From Methanocaldococcus lauensis (GTDB lineage: Archaea > AGJL01 > Methanococci > Methanococcales > Methanocaldococcaceae): a stretch of 64,000 bases of DNA. Shown piece after piece: positions 8,640-17,930 of the stretch. A program made the translations under genes and the position numbers. Every line of letters begins with the position of its first letter. Position 1 is the first letter of the stretch. The stretch spans positions 1,240,001 through 1,304,000 of the forward strand of contig LR792634.1 in the NCBI GenBank assembly GCA_902827205.1. The letters run 5' to 3'. The notes beneath the pieces were generated by a model that searched no databases, was not told the origin of the DNA, and saw only the letters and a list, made by a program, of their open reading frames with translations.

Positions 8640-8663
8640 GTTTCCATCCTTGTTTTAATGGAC
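8640..8663 (-). repeat. Isolated CRISPR-type repeat 3
   Basis: On the minus strand reads GTCCATTAAAACAAGG then ATGGAAAC. It stands at the downstream end of a leader-like segment, in the orientation leader then repeat, but no spacer or second repeat follows: the cas6 stop codon does. Confidence 0.75.
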
Positions 8664-8900
8664 TACCTATTCAAACCCTTACAACACAACTATTGCTTAT
8701 TTTATACTCAAACTCCTATATATAATTTTCTTTTTTTAGGTGAATTTTCTGACTGCCTATTTATCAAACCATTTATAATCTTAAAATTCCTTCGGAATTT
8801 TAAAACTTATTCGCTACGCTCATAAGAAGTAAGAAAGATTATGCAATAATTTTATAAATAAAATGCACAAATTGTAAAGAAAAAAATTTCAATAAAATGA
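8664..8900 (-). other. CRISPR leader-like segment L1
   Basis: Next to repeat 3, and alignable with the segment beside repeat 4 (9977-10165): both contain CTATTGCTTATTTTATACTC, an AACTCCTATATA stretch, TTTTCTGACTGCCT and, further out, AAGAAAG with a TTTATAAAT. The conserved blocks stop after roughly 200 bases. M. jannaschii is known for a long repeat preceding clusters of short repeats, which was later understood as the CRISPR leader; this fits. The remaining gene-free bases up to 8999 are AT-rich and I see nothing else in them. Confidence 0.65.
8781..8830. repeat. Double-hairpin insertion inside leader L1
   Basis: About 50 bases present in L1 and missing from L2 at the matching position. It contains AAAATTC-CTTCG-GAATTTT, a seven-pair stem with a UUCG-type loop, and a second inverted repeat starting CTTAT and ending ATAAG with CGCTACGCTC between. 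It looks like a small inserted element. Confidence 0.5.
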
Positions 8901-8999
8901 AAATATTGTTTTTATATAATTTAGTAGCGAATCTGTTTTATTCCTTATTTTGTTGGAGTGAATCTTTGGACTAAGGATTCAAACTTAAAAACCTCTTTT

Positions 9000-9453
9000 C
9001 TAAATCTTTGGGAAATATTTATATTCGTCACCTTCTCGTTCCCCAATCTTTTTTAAATGCCTTAAAATATTTTCAAAGCCTTTAACATTTTGAAATTCAA
9101 CAATATTTAATAAATATTGTTATTTTATGAATAATATTATAATCTGAAAGTTTTCTTAAATTGTGAAGATTGTATAACATATTTGATATTTCCATCAATT
9201 CTCGACTTTTTATTAACTTTGAGAGCTTGTATAAGTAAATTCTAATTATTTTATGAACTAATCCAGATGTGTAATATTTCTCAAGTTCATCTCTTTTATC
9301 TATATCCCATATAATCTCTCTAAGAGTTAAAAAGATTGAATAATAGTATCTTCCAATTGCAGTTCTATATTTCCCCTCTTTTGGAAGTGTTTCAAAGTTA
9401 GGAAGTTTTTCAGCAATTTCTTTAAATTCATTTACATTAAATTTTTTATTCAT
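9000..9453 (-). pseudogene. HEPN-domain protein (UPF0332-like), frameshifted
   Basis: The open frame 9453 to 9097 (118 codons) has the HEPN pattern: YRTAIGRYYYSIF, a mid-helix GLVHKII, and NLRKLSDYN, equivalent to the R..ADY signature. It then ends IFIKYC-stop. A different frame, shifted by one base and continuing from about 9115 to a TAG at 9000-9002, reads like the missing helix (NIVEFQNVKGF, NILRHLKKIGE). I infer a frameshift near 9115-9125. HEPN proteins of this class are often RNase toxins or antitoxin-bound partners. It overlaps its upstream neighbour by eight bases. Confidence 0.55.
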
Positions 9454-9832
9454 TGTATTCCCTCATAATAATTACTGCATTATAAAGAGGGGCATCTTCA
9501 AATTTAGAATCTATGAGAGAATACAACTTATTTTCAAGTATAATTTTTTCATTTGAATCAATATCTTTAACCAAAACACAAATTATGTTCATTTCATCAT
9601 CTAAATCATAATCTAATAATATATTAAAATTTAAATTTTTATGATATTTCTTTAAATACTTTTCAACATACTCAGCAATTTCAAAGGCAATATCTTTATT
9701 TTTTGAATATTTTTCAAATAATTTAGTTTTTTTAAATTTCTTTTTTAATGCTTCTTTTTTTAAAATCTCTATTGCCTCTTTTTTTGATATTAAAGCAGGA
9801 AGTTCTAAAGTTACCTTAACTTTAGATTTCAC
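9446..9832 (-). CDS. Hypothetical partner of the HEPN gene
   Basis: 128 residues, not recognised. The first 45 are lysine-rich and begin KVKVTLELPALISKKEA; the rest alternates predicted strands and helices (NFNILLDYDLDDEMNIICVLV). No nucleotidyltransferase GSxARG motif is visible, so it is not the usual MNT antitoxin that accompanies HEPN toxins. It starts with GTG at 9832 after GGTGATACT and overlaps the HEPN gene by eight bases, so the two are coupled; I suggest a two-gene toxin-antitoxin or defence cassette, with this gene upstream. Confidence 0.6.
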   Translation of the reverse strand: MKSKVKVTLELPALISKKEAIEILKKEALKKKFKKTKLFEKYSKNKDIAFEIAEYVEKYLKKYHKNLNFNILLDYDLDDEMNIICVLVKDIDSNEKIILENKLYSLIDSKFEDAPLYNAVIIMREYNE

Positions 9833-9919
9833 AGTATCACCAAAATTATAATATAGGTTTTAAAAATATTTAAAAGTATTGGTAGAGTGTTTTAAAAACA
9901 AAAAAAGTTTTTTATTAAG

Positions 9920-9952
9920 CCATAGAAAGGCGAAACCTCCTCTATTGGAATA
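9920..9952. repeat. Palindromic GTATACC-type repeat, copy 2 (degenerate)
   Basis: Reads CCATAGAAAGGCGAAACC then TCCTCTATTGGAATA, a decayed version of the palindromic family. It directly touches CRISPR-type repeat 4, mirroring the arrangement at 7645-7701. Confidence 0.55.
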
Positions 9953-9976
9953 GTTTCCATCCTTATTTTAATGGAC
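9953..9976 (-). repeat. Isolated CRISPR-type repeat 4
   Basis: On the minus strand reads GTCCATTAAAATAAGG then ATGGAAAC. Preceded (minus strand) by leader-like segment L2 and followed by a palindromic repeat, not by spacers. Confidence 0.75.
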
Positions 9977-10165
9977 TAACGATTCAAACCCTACCAACTA
10001 TTGCTTATTTTATACTCGAACTCCTATATAAATCTTTCTTTTAACACTCGATTTTTCTGACTGCCTGATTATCAAAGTATTTATAAAATTAAGAAAGGTT
10101 GTGCTAACTATTTATAAATCCAATACACAACCACAAATAAAAATCTCAATAATCAAACCTTATTT
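9977..10165 (-). other. CRISPR leader-like segment L2
   Basis: Second copy of the leader-like sequence (see L1), without the hairpin insertion. From 10166 to the cas3 start at 10415 the sequence is very AT-rich and I see no gene or repeat, apart from the ribosome binding site AAGGTGA at about 10404-10410. Confidence 0.6.
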
Positions 10166-10414
10166 TATATCTTTAAAAATAAAACTAAACTTAAAATTAT
10201 AAAAATAAAAATAAATAACTAAAATCTCTAAAAAATCTAAATTTTAATAGAAAAAAATAGTAATACTTTTTATCAATTTTCTAGTACCAAATCTAAACAA
10301 CCCCTTAATAAATGCAAGAAAGTAAAATTAATATTATTAATATGCATATTAAAAAAGTTAATAACAAAAACTAAATACAATAATACATAAAAAACTTATG
10401 CTAAAGGTGATATT

Positions 10415-12700
10415 ATGCTACTATCTCATCCAAATTATCCTTTAAAAAGTCATCTGATTAATACAAAAAATAGAGCGTTGGAAAAATACAAACCTCCAAA
10501 ATTAAAATATTTTGATGGAGAAATAATAAGAGAAATTTTAAAAATCATAACATTATCACACGATTTTGAAAAAGCAACAATTTACTTTCAAAAATACATT
10601 AGAGAAGAAAAAGTCAAAAATTTTTAAAAAAAACATTTCACAATTTCATTTTTATTAACAAACTATGTAATTGAAGAGTTTCTAAATAATTACAACATAA
10701 AAAATAACTATTATCAACTATTTTCTTTGTGTGTTAAAAATCACCACTCCTTTATAAGCAATCCAATACACGATTTAGGTAGTGTAGAGGAAAATAAAGA
10801 CTTACTAAAAGAGCAGTTTAACTCGTTGGACATTGATTTTATAAACAATATTTTGAAAGAAAATAATTTACCAGTAATTGAAGATGACTTTTCTAATATC
10901 TTAGAAAAATTTTATAATTTGGAGGATATTTATGAAGATTTGTATGATGAAAATAATGAGCTAAAATATGAGTTCTATTTACTCTACCTATATTTATTCT
11001 CATTATTAGTATGTTCTGACAAAGAAGATGCAATATTTAAAGGTAGAATTGTAAAAAGCAATCCAACACTACCATATAGCATAGAAAATTACATCAAAAA
11101 TCTCCCAAAGAAAAATGACATTGACTATCTAAGAACAAAAATGTTTCTTGAAGTAAATAAAAAGGTTGATGAAATTGATTTGAATCATAGAATTTACTCT
11201 TTGAATGCTCCAACTGGAATGGGAAAAACTTTAACTATCTTCAATTTTGCATTAAAATTGGCTAATAGAATCAGAAGAGAAAAAGGCATTAATATGAGAA
11301 TAATTTATTGCCTGCCATTTTTAAGTATCATAGACCAAAATTATACTGTTTTAGAAAAAGTATTAGAAAAAACTTTAAAAAATCAAATAACATCTGATAT
11401 TCTTTTAAAACATCACCACTTATCAGATATTTCTTATAAAATAGAGGAAGATGTAGATGTTGATGAATCTCTCCACTTAATAGAAACATGGAACTCAAAA
11501 ATAATAACTACAACTTTTATACAGCTTTTTTATAGCATATTCTCTAACGAAAACAAAAATTTAAAAAAATTTTATGCATTAAGTAATTCAATAATTATCT
11601 TAGATGAGATACAGGCAATTCCTTATAAGTATTGGCATGCTATAAATAAAATCTTCAAATTTTTGGCAGAGGAATACAACATTTACTTTATATTATGCAC
11701 AGCAACACTATCAATGATTTTTGAAGATAATATAGAGCTCTTAGATAATAAAGAAGAATACTTCAACAAAATGAATAGAACAAAATTAAAAATTCACAAA
11801 AATGAGATGGATTTAGATGAGTTCATTGATATAATTAGCGAGGATATAGAAAACAACCCAGATAATGATTATCTCATTGTTTTAAATACAATAAAATCAT
11901 CAAAAGAGGTTTATAATGCATTAAAAGAAATGGATTTAGATGGAGATTTCTACTATTTATCAACAAACATCTATCCAAAAGAGAGGTTAAGAAGGATTAA
12001 AGAAATTAACAAAAATAAGAATAGGAAGATTATTGTTTCAACTCAATTAATTGAGGCTGGAGTTGATATAAGCGTTGATGTGATTTATAGAGATATTGCT
12101 CCTCTTGATGCTATAAATCAAACTGCTGGGAGATGTAATAGACATAATGAAGGTAGAAGGGGAATAGTAAATATTGTTAAGTTAGTGGATGATAAAGGGA
12201 GAAAATATGCTTCTTACATTTATGAAAAGCATCTTATAACTAAAACAGAAGAGTTGCTAAATAAATATGATGTGATTGATGAAAGAGAATTTTTAAAATT
12301 AAATAACAAATATTTCCAAAAATTGAGGAATTATAAGGATAAATCAAAAGAAATCTTAAAAATAATTGAGAACTTTAAATATGATGAAATTAATAATAAA
12401 TTTAAGCTAATTGAAAATCCTCCATCTATTGACTTGTTTGTTTGTGTTGAAGATGAAGCAGAAAAGGTTTGGGAAGAATATGAAACTATAATGGAAATAA
12501 AAAATATTTATGAAAGAAGAAAAAAATTTTTAGAAATAAAAAAGAAGTTTTATGAGTATGTTATAAGTGTTCTTGAGTATAGTATAAAAGGAAAGAATAT
12601 TTTATTTAACCATTTGGATAAAATTGATGAAAAATATTATGATAGAGAAACGGGGTTTAAGATTGTTGAAGATAATACACTAATACTATTAATACTATAA
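10415..12700 (+). pseudogene. cas3: CRISPR Cas3 (HD nuclease plus helicase) interrupted by one in-frame TAA
   Basis: The ATG at 10415 has a good GGTGATATT site. The frame carries the HD domain start (SHLINTKNRALEKY, LSHDFEKATIYF) to a TAA at 10625-10627, and the same frame continues directly with KKHFTISFLLTNYVIEEF, KNHHSF and SDKEDA, all expected HD-domain parts, then a full superfamily 2 helicase: LNAPTGMGKT (Walker A), IILDEIQA (motif II), CTATLS (III), QTAGRCNRHNEGRRG (VI), ending at 12700. A single codon therefore splits an otherwise intact protein of about 760 residues. The helicase half could be re-initiated (for example TTG at 10727), but the nuclease would be severed between metal ligands. 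Confidence 0.8.
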
Positions 12701-12715
12701 ATATAACAAAAAACT

Positions 12716-14038
12716 TTAGATAACGATATTTTTCCAAGGTATTTTATCTATTTTTCCTAAGTATTTATCTAATAACTTATCTTTTTTTAATGCACTAATT
12801 AAGTTTGTTGGATTTTTTGAAACATCCAAATATTTACTAAGATTTTCATCACCTCTTGCCAATACACACTGGCAAATCATAGAGTTGAAGTTCTCATACT
12901 CTACTTTAACTCCTTCTTTTCTTAGATTTTTTTCAATATACTTGATTTTTTCCTTAGATGTTAAATCAAACTCTTCATTTTCAAAATCTGTATGTGGCTT
13001 TGGAATCATTGGATTTATAGAAACTTCAACTTTTTTAATTTCTCTTTTTACCTTCTTTGTTAAATTTATGAGCTCTTCAATATCTTCCTCTGTTTCTGTT
13101 GGAATACCAACCATAAAATAGAGTTTAATTTTCTCAACATTAAATTTCTTAGCTAAATCAACCGCGTTAAATATATCTTCCTCTTTAATATCTTTTTTTA
13201 TAAATTCTCTCAGCCTCTCACTTCCAGCTTCTGGAGCTATTGTTAATGTTTTTGGCCTTAAAATTTTCATTAAATCACTATTTAATGTATCAGCTCTTAA
13301 AGATGATGGAGATATTTGAACTCCTAAATCGTCCAAAAAGTTGCATAGCTCAACTATATACTTATAATCTCCAACTGATGGAGCTATTAAAGCCACTTTA
13401 TTAACTTTATTAACTTTAATTCCTTCTTCTGCCAAATACATTAAATCATTAAGCTTTCTAAACCTTGGTGGATAATATATGGCTTTTGCTAAGCAAAATC
13501 TACATCTTCTTGGGCAGCCTCTTCCAAGCTCTAACAAAAATGATTTTCCATAAGCCCCCTCTTCAGAAGTTGGTTGATATATTGGATAATCATCTGTGGT
13601 TAATTTTTTTGGATATATCCTTTTAACAACATCTTTATCTATATGTTTTGAATAAACTCCTTCAGCATCAAACTCTCTATTTATAACTCTTAGCATCACA
13701 TCGCTATCTTCAATCTCTCCAACTATAACAGCATCAAAAAACTCAGCTATAGGATAAAAGTTTTCCATTACACAAGGCCCTCCAGCAACAAAAACAGCGT
13801 TTGGATTAGTTTTTCTTAAATCTTTAACTATTTTTATTGTATTAAAATAATCATTTTCATACTGCAAAGTTATAAAAATTGCATCAAAATTTCTTATCCT
13901 TTCATAATTCTCCAAAAAATAAACACCTACATTTAAATCTTTATACTTACTTAAATGATTAGCTAATACATGCACAGCTAAGCAAGAAATTCCAGCTTTA
14001 AATTTGTTTGGATAGATTATAGCAACATTTTTTATCAT
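12716..14038 (-). CDS. B12-binding-like radical SAM protein
   Basis: 440 residues. An N-terminal cobalamin-binding-like domain (IIYPNKFKAGISCLAV, FVAGGPCVMENFY, VIVGEIEDSDV) precedes a standard radical SAM core with GRGCPRRCRFC, cluster ligands Cys175, Cys179 and Cys182. Further core strands are TIAPEAGSERLR and IKLYFMVGIPTET. The C-terminal part (CQCVLARGDENL) has two extra cysteines. Archaeal homologues such as MJ1155 have no assigned reaction as far as I know. It is convergent with the broken cas3, ending 15 bases from it, and has no partner gene on its own strand. Confidence 0.8.
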   Translation of the reverse strand: MIKNVAIIYPNKFKAGISCLAVHVLANHLSKYKDLNVGVYFLENYERIRNFDAIFITLQYENDYFNTIKIVKDLRKTNPNAVFVAGGPCVMENFYPIAEFFDAVIVGEIEDSDVMLRVINREFDAEGVYSKHIDKDVVKRIYPKKLTTDDYPIYQPTSEEGAYGKSFLLELGRGCPRRCRFCLAKAIYYPPRFRKLNDLMYLAEEGIKVNKVNKVALIAPSVGDYKYIVELCNFLDDLGVQISPSSLRADTLNSDLMKILRPKTLTIAPEAGSERLREFIKKDIKEEDIFNAVDLAKKFNVEKIKLYFMVGIPTETEEDIEELINLTKKVKREIKKVEVSINPMIPKPHTDFENEEFDLTSKEKIKYIEKNLRKEGVKVEYENFNSMICQCVLARGDENLSKYLDVSKNPTNLISALKKDKLLDKYLGKIDKIPWKNIVI

Positions 14039-14176
14039 CTATATCACTGGATATTATAAATACAAAATTATAAAACTCTATAGCTTTCTAAACTAAAAAC
14101 TCTATGCCTTTATAATATTCACATCAAAAAATTTCATAGTTTCACTAAATTAATAAAACATACTTATAAGAGTTTG

Positions 14177-15143
14177 TTATGGTTGTAATAACTCTCTAAT
14201 AGCAAACCATTCAATTAAAGAAGTTGGCTTAATAATGCCATTAATAACATCATAGAATAAGATTTCATTTTTAATAAGGAATTTTAAATAAGGCATTTCA
14301 GTTTTTTTAACATCTTTTTTATAGTTAATGGATATACTGTCTTTAAATTTTGATAATACCTTATAAATCATTTCTTCATCTAATTCAGTGTTATCTATTA
14401 AGTATTTTATCTTATCCGCCTCTATGTTAATCCATTGTTTTATTGTTTCTTCAACAGTTAAGCCTAATTTTTTATTATTTATCAATTGAGTAATTTCATA
14501 AGGTAAGGAAATGTAATTTACAGCATAATTTATTTCCTCTTCACTAAAACCTTCTTCTCTTAATATCATTTTAATAACCTCTTTACTTAACCAATCAATC
14601 AAATAGTATTCTGATGCATTCTTTAATGTTGAGTTATTATAAATTTCCTCAATAAATAAAGTGTCGGAAGTTAAACAAATAACATGACAAAGATGCTTAA
14701 CTTTTGTTAAATGAACAAATAGATTAAACAACTCACTTAATAATGACTTACCATCATTGAAGTATATATTTTTTAACTTTTGGAGTTCATCTATAACTAA
14801 GATAGGTTTTTTACCTTCTCTAATAACAGAATTTATACTCTCATTAATTTTAGCAAATACATCATTTAACATTATATTCTTGAAATCGAACTGTTCTTCA
14901 ACCCCAAATTTAAATATTTTTAAATCAATTTCTAATTTATTTAGTAAGTATTTTTTATCTCCTTTTTCGAAAAATATACTTAAATACTATATCGTCTCTT
15001 TTATTTAGTTCTTCTATAACTTTAAGCATTACTGTTGTTTTACCTGATGACTTTGGACCATAAACGAATAGGATAGAGTTAGGCTCTAATTGGCAGTAGA
15101 TTTTTAGATATTTTAATTCTTTTTCCCTGTTGTAAAATTTCAT
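14177..15143 (-). pseudogene. Methanocaldococcal P-loop ATPase, inactivated copy A
   Basis: Closest relative in the window is the intact copy at 40490-41527. The first part (from ATG 15143, MKFYNREKELKYL) keeps the Walker A loop YGPKSSGKTTVM, but after the codons for RDDIVF roughly 40-50 bases are missing relative to the intact copy and the frame is lost. The rest is open from 14872 to 14177 in another frame, including LVIDELQKLKNIYF and LTSDTLFIEEIY. The deletion removes the strand and helix that correspond to YYDLREYATPTKEEF. Bases 14229-14476 are identical to the intact copy. Confidence 0.85.
14229..14476 (-). repeat. 248-bp tract identical to 40551-40798
   Basis: Base-by-base comparison shows no difference over 248 positions, while the flanks on both sides differ. 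It covers the codons for the C-terminal helices of the ATPase. See the gene conversion finding. Confidence 0.9.
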
Positions 15144-15663
15144 TATTATCACCGATATTTTCTAAATAAAAAAAGGCAAACTAAGAGAAATAAATTAAAT
15201 AAATTTTGGTGAAGAAAAATAGTGGTTATGTATTTTCTTTTAATTCTTCTTTATAAGATTCTGGCAATATTAATCTTATTCCTTCCAATCTTTCTGTAAG
15301 AGTTTCATCCCACATCTTATATATATGTGTCGTTTATAGTTAGTGTTCTTAAATTCTCTTCCGTTTAATTGTTTTCATAAATAAAACTTCTTTATATTAT
15401 AATATTATAGTATGATATTTATAATTGGATATTATAAGCATATTTTAATATTTTTTGTTATTTTAATTTTGTTATTTATTGAAGTTTGGTTTTGATACAT
15501 ATTTCTTTTTTTTCATTTCTTCGGTATTTTTATATGCTTTGTATCTTCCAATAATAAATAACCAAAATTGAAATTACTATTAAACCAAGAATTAATAAAG
15601 AGCCACTAACTGAAAGTTATGCTAAAATATCTATAGCACCCCACCAAAATATTTTATATATAA
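15144..15663. other. 520-base gene-poor region
   Basis: No convincing gene. On the minus strand a 31-codon frame at 15223-15318 (MWDETLTERLEGIRL...) has coding-like content but no ribosome binding site, and around 15500-15600 a short hydrophobic stretch (LLILGLIVISILVIYYW) ends abruptly. Both look like remnants of lost genes. The stretch from 15380 to 15480 is almost pure A and T. Confidence 0.4.
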
Positions 15664-16389
15664 TTATTTCTCTAAGACATTAACAACCTCTCCAACAACA
15701 ATAACTCCCGGCGGTCTTGCATTTTCTTTTTTTGCTTTTTCAACAATATCTCCCAAAGTTCCTTTAATAACTTTTTGATTTTTAGTAGTTCCTTCCATAA
15801 TAATTGCCACAGGAGTATCTTTACTCCTTTTAGGATTTTGCAACAACTCTTTAACTAAATTTTCTAAATTAGTTATACCCATTAAGATTACAATAGTATC
15901 TGCATTCAACTTGCTTAAATCAACCTGTTTCTCTTTTTTATCCTCTGCCTCATGCCCAGTAACTACTGTAAATGAAGTAGCTACCTTTCTATGAGTAACT
16001 GGAATGCTAACAACTTCTGGAACTGCGATTGCTGAAGTTATTCCTGGGATGATATCATAAGGTATATTGTGCTTTTTTAATTCTAAAATCTCTTCTCCTC
16101 CTCTACCAAAAACAAATGGGTCTCCTCCTTTTAATCTAACAACTAACTTCCCTTCTTTAGCTTTTTCAACCAATATTTTGTTAATCTCTTCCTGTTTAAA
16201 TGAATGTTTCCCCTTTCTTTTACCAACATAAATCAATTCAGCATCTTTTTTAGCACAATTTAATAAATCTTTTGGTATTAAATCATCATAAACAATAACA
16301 TCCGCCTCTTTTATTGCTTTTAAACCTTTTATTGTTATCAGCTCTGGGTCTCCTGGTCCAGCTCCTACTAAGATAACTTTGCCTGTCAT
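15664..16389 (-). CDS. cobA: Uroporphyrinogen-III C-methyltransferase
   Basis: Transfers two methyl groups from S-adenosylmethionine to uroporphyrinogen III, making precorrin-2 for sirohaem, cobamide and F430. The 241 residues have the family start VGAGPGDPELITIKG, the VVRLKGGDPFVFGRGGEE loop that binds SAM and substrate, and VTGHEAEDK. The ATG overlaps the stop of the RNase P gene upstream as ATGA, so translation is coupled. It works upstream of the SirC-like protein at 3.4 kb and the CbiE at 50.7 kb. Confidence 0.96.
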   Translation of the reverse strand: MTGKVILVGAGPGDPELITIKGLKAIKEADVIVYDDLIPKDLLNCAKKDAELIYVGKRKGKHSFKQEEINKILVEKAKEGKLVVRLKGGDPFVFGRGGEEILELKKHNIPYDIIPGITSAIAVPEVVSIPVTHRKVATSFTVVTGHEAEDKKEKQVDLSKLNADTIVILMGITNLENLVKELLQNPKRSKDTPVAIIMEGTTKNQKVIKGTLGDIVEKAKKENARPPGVIVVGEVVNVLEK

Positions 16390-16772
16390 TCTTCCACCAT
16401 ACTATTTTTTGCCTTCAATTTTTCCTCTAACTTCTTTCGTCTTTTTTCTTTCTTTTCTTTAATCATAGGAATTCTATATATTGCCCCACAATCTAAGCAT
16501 GTTATAACAACGTGAGGATACCTCTTACTTTTAACTCTAACTCTTGCATTCTTTCCATACAACAAAAAAGTTCCACATTTTTTACATATCCTTCTTTTCC
16601 ATTTTTTAGGAAATCTTATTCTCATCTTCATAGATATTCTTCTTGCCAAATAAACATATCTTTTAACTCTATCCCAATTTCCTTTTTTTGCCTCTTCTTC
16701 AGCTAAACTCATTAATATGTCAATTCTTTCATAAGCTATCTTCTTTAGTTTTTTTTCTAAGAACTTTTTCAT
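16386..16772 (-). CDS. rnp4: Ribonuclease P protein component 4 (Rpp21/Rpr2)
   Basis: One of the protein subunits of the archaeal RNA-based RNase P that matures tRNA 5' ends. 128 residues with two zinc-binding pairs, ICKKCGTFLLYG and CLDCGAIYRIP, and a basic N-terminal helix (IAYERIDILMSLAEEEAKKG). It is translationally coupled to cobA, an arrangement that matches MJ0962 as I remember it. An unrelated protein-only RNase P homologue lies at 29.3 kb. The upstream ATPase gene ends nine bases away on the same strand side. Confidence 0.93.
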   Translation of the reverse strand: MKKFLEKKLKKIAYERIDILMSLAEEEAKKGNWDRVKRYVYLARRISMKMRIRFPKKWKRRICKKCGTFLLYGKNARVRVKSKRYPHVVITCLDCGAIYRIPMIKEKKEKRRKKLEEKLKAKNSMVEE

Positions 16773-16781
16773 GATTTCACA

Positions 16782-17906
16782 TTAAAATAATCTCTTTATA
16801 GCATTCCAAACTAAAAAGGATTGAGGTTTTAAAATTCTTCTTTGTGGATTTAAAAATAATATATTCTTCTTAACTAAATAAACATAAACTGGTGTGGTAA
16901 TCTCTTTTTTAGGAATTACATACTTCTCTTTAAACAATTTTAAAGCATTTATTATTTCTTCTTTTTTAATTTCTATAGTTTCATCTCCAATCTCTACCTT
17001 TGGCTTTGAATAATCTAAAACCTCCAAAAACATATCCAATTTTGCTATTTCATCATTTAGCATTGACTCTAAGATATCCTCTAAATTTTCATATCTTAGG
17101 CTGTTAATAACCGTTTTTATTAGTATTGGTTTTCCTCCAACATAGCTATATATTAACTCTTTTTCATCATTAGATAGTTTTTTATTTAAAATCTCCTGAG
17201 CTAAGAAGTCCATAAACTTTAAAGCTTTATCTTTCTCAAAATCATCTACTAAAATATAATCAGCTCTATTATTAAGCATTGCTTCATTATAAACCTTCTC
17301 AATAAATAAACTATCTGAACTTAAACAAAAAACATGACATAAGTGCAATTCTTTAGTTAAATCGACAAAATAATTAAACAACTCATAAATTAAGAAGCCG
17401 TTAATTTTCATATCTCCAATTTTTTGAAGTTCATCAATAATTAAAATAGGTTGCTTTCCTTCTTTTTTAAACTTTATTAAAATGGTAGTTATATATCTAA
17501 AGACATTTTTAGCATTTTTATTTTTTAAAAATTCATTTAAAGTATTTTTTGGGATTGGAATGCTATCTACAACGCCAGTAATGTTTAACAATGCATAACT
17601 TTTGACGACATCTGGGGAATCTCTAATTAAAGATAAAAATAACCTCTTTATCTTATCAATAAATGGCTCTTCATACTCTTCAAACAACACTTCAATGAAA
17701 TCCTCATATTTGGAGATAAAAATTCCTCTAAGATTTATATAAAAAACTAAATACTTATTTTTATCCAACCTATTGTTAATTATTTCATTAATTAAGGCAG
17801 TTTTTCCAGAATTTATTGGTCCAAAAATAAAATATATTAAATTTGGCTCTCCTTCTATAATTGACAAAATCTTATGAATTTCTTTCTCTCTATTAAAAAA
17901 TTTCAT
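16782..17906 (-). CDS. Methanocaldococcal P-loop ATPase (374-residue type)
   Basis: A member of the archaeal ATPase family (PF01637-like) that is multiplied in M. jannaschii. 374 residues: MKFFNREKE start, Walker [12 protein letters not shown], Walker [11 protein letters not shown], a sensor segment [14 protein letters not shown], and a C-terminal winged-helix-like part ([11 protein letters not shown]). The frame is open to 17969, but the extra N-terminus is translated palindromic repeat; the ATG at 17904-17906 has GGTGA before it and matches the start of its paralogues. Its closest relative here is the gene at 58733. Function unknown; STAND-like regulatory or defence roles have been proposed for relatives. 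Confidence 0.88.
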   Translation of the reverse strand: MKFFNREKEIHKILSIIEGEPNLIYFIFGPINSGKTALINEIINNRLDKNKYLVFYINLRGIFISKYEDFIEVLFEEYEEPFIDKIKRLFLSLIRDSPDVVKSYALLNITGVVDSIPIPKNTLNEFLKNKNAKNVFRYITTILIKFKKEGKQPILIIDELQKIGDMKINGFLIYELFNYFVDLTKELHLCHVFCLSSDSLFIEKVYNEAMLNNRADYILVDDFEKDKALKFMDFLAQEILNKKLSNDEKELIYSYVGGKPILIKTVINSLRYENLEDILESMLNDEIAKLDMFLEVLDYSKPKVEIGDETIEIKKEEIINALKLFKEKYVIPKKEITTPVYVYLVKKNILFLNPQRRILKPQSFLVWNAIKRLF

Positions 17907-17930
17907 TATTTTCACCTTGAAACTTTTAGA

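Noticed and set aside
10415-10627. A separate 70-residue gene ahead of cas3
   Set aside because: It is in the same frame as the rest and carries the beginning of the HD domain.
15223-15318. Minus-strand frame of 31 codons with coding-like composition
   Set aside because: No ribosome binding site, short, next to a pseudogene; noted only as a possible remnant.
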